DNA of 64,000 nucleotides from an uncultured Pseudomonadota bacterium (GTDB lineage: Bacteria; Pseudomonadota; Gammaproteobacteria; Methylococcales; Methylomonadaceae). Each line of letters begins with the position of its first letter. Position 1 is the stretch's first letter. Below are positions 62,286 through 64,000 of the stretch, piece by piece. The notes under the pieces were generated by a model, which was not told where the DNA came from, did no database searches, and saw only the letters and a list, made by a program, of their open reading frames with translations. The stretch is taken from positions 1-64,000 of the forward strand of contig CAINHO010000010.1 of assembly GCA_903848935.1 (NCBI GenBank), written 5' to 3'. A program made the position numbers and the translations under genes.

Positions 62286-64000
62286 TGAACTTAACGCTCA
62301 AACAATCCGCCGAAACCTACGCTATCAATTCCTGGGGTGACGGTTATTTTTCAATCAATCAACACGGAAATGTGTGCGTTAAACCCTGTGCCGATAAGGA
62401 AATTGAAATTGATTTGTACGAAGTCGCACAATCGTTAAATGACAAAAATTTATCGTTGCCAGTTTTAGTGCGCTTCATTGATATTTTGAAAGACCGCGCT
62501 ACACGCTTAGATTCGGCATTTCAAAAAGCTCGCGAAATTTTGAATTATCAAGGCAGTTACACGCCTGTTTACCCGATTAAAGTTAATCAACAGCGTAAAG
62601 TAGTTGAAGGAATTTTGGCGGCGGATAACATTGGTTTAGAAGCCGGCAGCAAACCAGAATTGCTGGCAATTATGGCGTTATCGAAATCAAAAAACGGGGT
62701 TATCGTCTGTAACGGCTACAAAGATCGCGCTTACATTCGCCTCGCGTTGATTGGTTTAAAAATGGGTTTAAATGTTTATTTAGTCATCGAAAAACCGCTC
62801 GAACTCGAATTGATTATCGACGAAGCAGCAAAACTTAACGTGATTCCTCAAATGGGCGTGCGGGTGCGTTTGTCGAGTATCAGTGCGGGAAAATGGCAAA
62901 ATAGCGGCGGCGAAAAATCAAAATTTGGCTTGCACGCACACGAACTTTTACAGCTTGTTGAACGCTTGAAACAGGTGAATTTATTGGGCGCATTAAAGTT
63001 AATGCACTTTCACATGGGTTCGCAAATCGCCAACATTCACGATATTAAAATTGCACTCAAAGAAGCTGGGCAGTTTTACGTTGAATTTCATCGTTTGGGC
63101 GCAGCCATTCAAATTGTTGATGCAGGTGGCGGACTAGGCGTGGATTATGACGGCAGCAAATCGCGCCGCGAATCGTCGATAAATTACAGTTTGAACGAAT
63201 ACGCGCTCAATATCGTGCGTGGTTTTGCCGAAGTTTGTGCGGAGAAAAATGTGCCGCAACCTGACATTTTTACCGAATCGGGCAGGGCGATGACCGCACA
63301 TCACGCTGTTTTAATTAGCGACGTGACCGACATTGAATCGATTTATCGCAATGAAATCGAATTGCAAAATTTGCCGGCGATTCAAAACCCTGTTGAAGCC
63401 TATCACGACGCGCATTTTTTGTTAGCGCAAGCGCGTGAAAGATTCGTCCAAGACCAATGTTCACTGATTGATTTAGCAAAAGCAGAGAATGTTTATGCGT
63501 TATTGTGCCAAAAAATACAAACGCAATTGAATCCGCAAAATCAGAGTGAAGCTGCGATTTTGGACGAGTTAAACGAAAAATTAGCCGACAAAATTTTCTG
63601 TAATTTTTCGTTGTTTCAATCATTGCCTGACGTATGGGGGATTGACCAAGTTTTTCCGATTATGCCAATTCACCGATTGAATGAAACGCCAACGCGACGT
63701 GCCGTGATTCAAGATTTAACCTGTGATTCGGACGGACGGATTGATTGTTACATTGACGGGCAAAATTTAGAAAACACCTTGCCGATTCATGAAATCGACG
63801 CGGACAAACCGTATTTGATTGGCTTTTTTATGTTGGGTGCGTATCAAGAAATTTTGGGCGATATGCACAATTTATTCGGTGACACACATTCAATTAACAT
63901 TAAACTTGGTAATGACGGTTACTATTTTGAAGATTTGCAAGAAGGCGAAGATGTGTCGGAATTGCTTGATTATGTTCACATTAGTAGCGACGAATTGATG
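62285..64000 (+). CDS. speA: Biosynthetic arginine decarboxylase (C-terminus off the right edge)
   Basis: The frame is open from the ATG at 62285 to the window end (572 codons seen; SpeA is usually about 630). It makes agmatine from arginine for putrescine synthesis. The PLP lysine is in YPIKVNQQRKVVEG near residue 97. LMHFHMGSQIANIHDIK and IVDAGGGLGVDYDGSKS are typical, and EIDADKPYLIGFFMLGAYQE is conserved near the visible end. Its start overlaps the Uma2 stop by one base. Confidence 0.95.
   Translation, partial: MNLTLKQSAETYAINSWGDGYFSINQHGNVCVKPCADKEIEIDLYEVAQSLNDKNLSLPVLVRFIDILKDRATRLDSAFQKAREILNYQGSYTPVYPIKVNQQRKVVEGILAADNIGLEAGSKPELLAIMALSKSKNGVIVCNGYKDRAYIRLALIGLKMGLNVYLVIEKPLELELIIDEAAKLNVIPQMGVRVRLSSISAGKWQNSGGEKSKFGLHAHELLQLVERLKQVNLLGALKLMHFHMGSQIANIHDIKIALKEAGQFYVEFHRLGAAIQIVDAGGGLGVDYDGSKSRRESSINYSLNEYALNIVRGFAEVCAEKNVPQPDIFTESGRAMTAHHAVLISDVTDIESIYRNEIELQNLPAIQNPVEAYHDAHFLLAQARERFVQDQCSLIDLAKAENVYALLCQKIQTQLNPQNQSEAAILDELNEKLADKIFCNFSLFQSLPDVWGIDQVFPIMPIHRLNETPTRRAVIQDLTCDSDGRIDCYIDGQNLENTLPIHEIDADKPYLIGFFMLGAYQEILGDMHNLFGDTHSINIKLGNDGYYFEDLQEGEDVSELLDYVHISSDELM

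Overview
The window looks like chromosomal DNA of a moderately AT-rich gammaproteobacterium with C1 metabolism, most likely a methanotroph or methylotroph of the Methylococcales type. The main evidence is a formaldehyde-activating enzyme (fae), two tandem MtdB-type methylene-H4MPT dehydrogenases, a methenyl-H4F cyclohydrolase (fchA), CitG-like, HisA-like and RimK/MptN-like genes of the kind that accompany bacterial tetrahydromethanopterin metabolism, and a PPi-type phosphofructokinase. No rRNA, tRNA, CRISPR array or intact insertion sequence was recognised.

Layout. 1-8140 (minus): three consecutive large surface or secreted proteins. One is a DUF4347/RTX giant cut by the left edge, one a smaller RTX-like protein, and one a multi-Ig (Big_5) protein with a Pro/Thr linker. 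8587-10900 (plus): a NarL-type two-component pair. 11009-12840 (plus): tandem mtdB-type genes. 12898-15464 (minus): pfp and hemL. 15702-21270 (plus): an EAL protein and two paralogous chemoreceptors. 21388-27481 (plus): a DUF2721 protein, gap, pyk, an Hpt/pseudo-receiver protein, argH and a fumarylacetoacetase-family gene. 27536-28976 (minus): erpA and argC. 29046-30697 (plus): a PLP desulfhydrase-like gene and a HisA-like gene. 30768-34909 (minus): an H4MPT-associated run (RimK-like, two nuclease-like genes, CitG-like, fae). 35006-39297: fchA, a Tat-exported DUF882 peptidase, a beta-propeller protein and a MarR regulator. 39682-40062: a small exported protein.

40173-59729 is a sulfur island. 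It holds a sulfonate operon (porin, ssuA, ssuD, ssuC, ssuB, amidohydrolase) on the minus strand, a GntR regulator, a divergent SfnR-like sigma-54 activator, sulfate permease genes cysT and cysW, an inserted LysR/azoR/YceI/pirin/efflux module, then cysA and a CysB-like regulator. Reading the intergenic DNA gives a proposed circuit. The sfnR-like, cysT and cysA promoters share the same extended element: ATCTAATT, 12 bases, TATCGAATA, 3 bases, TCGTTTTAT, then 17 bases to a -10 box. This is probably the CysB-family site. The GntR gene has a canonical sigma-54 promoter whose start site is covered by a palindromic operator. Together these suggest a cascade CysB -> SfnR/sigma-54 -> GntR -> sulfonate operon.

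59798-64000: an OprP/OprO-type porin preceded by four tandem 11-bp Pho-box units, a Uma2 family protein, and speA (arginine decarboxylase) running off the right edge. Functions are inferred from recognised family motifs; no database search was run.
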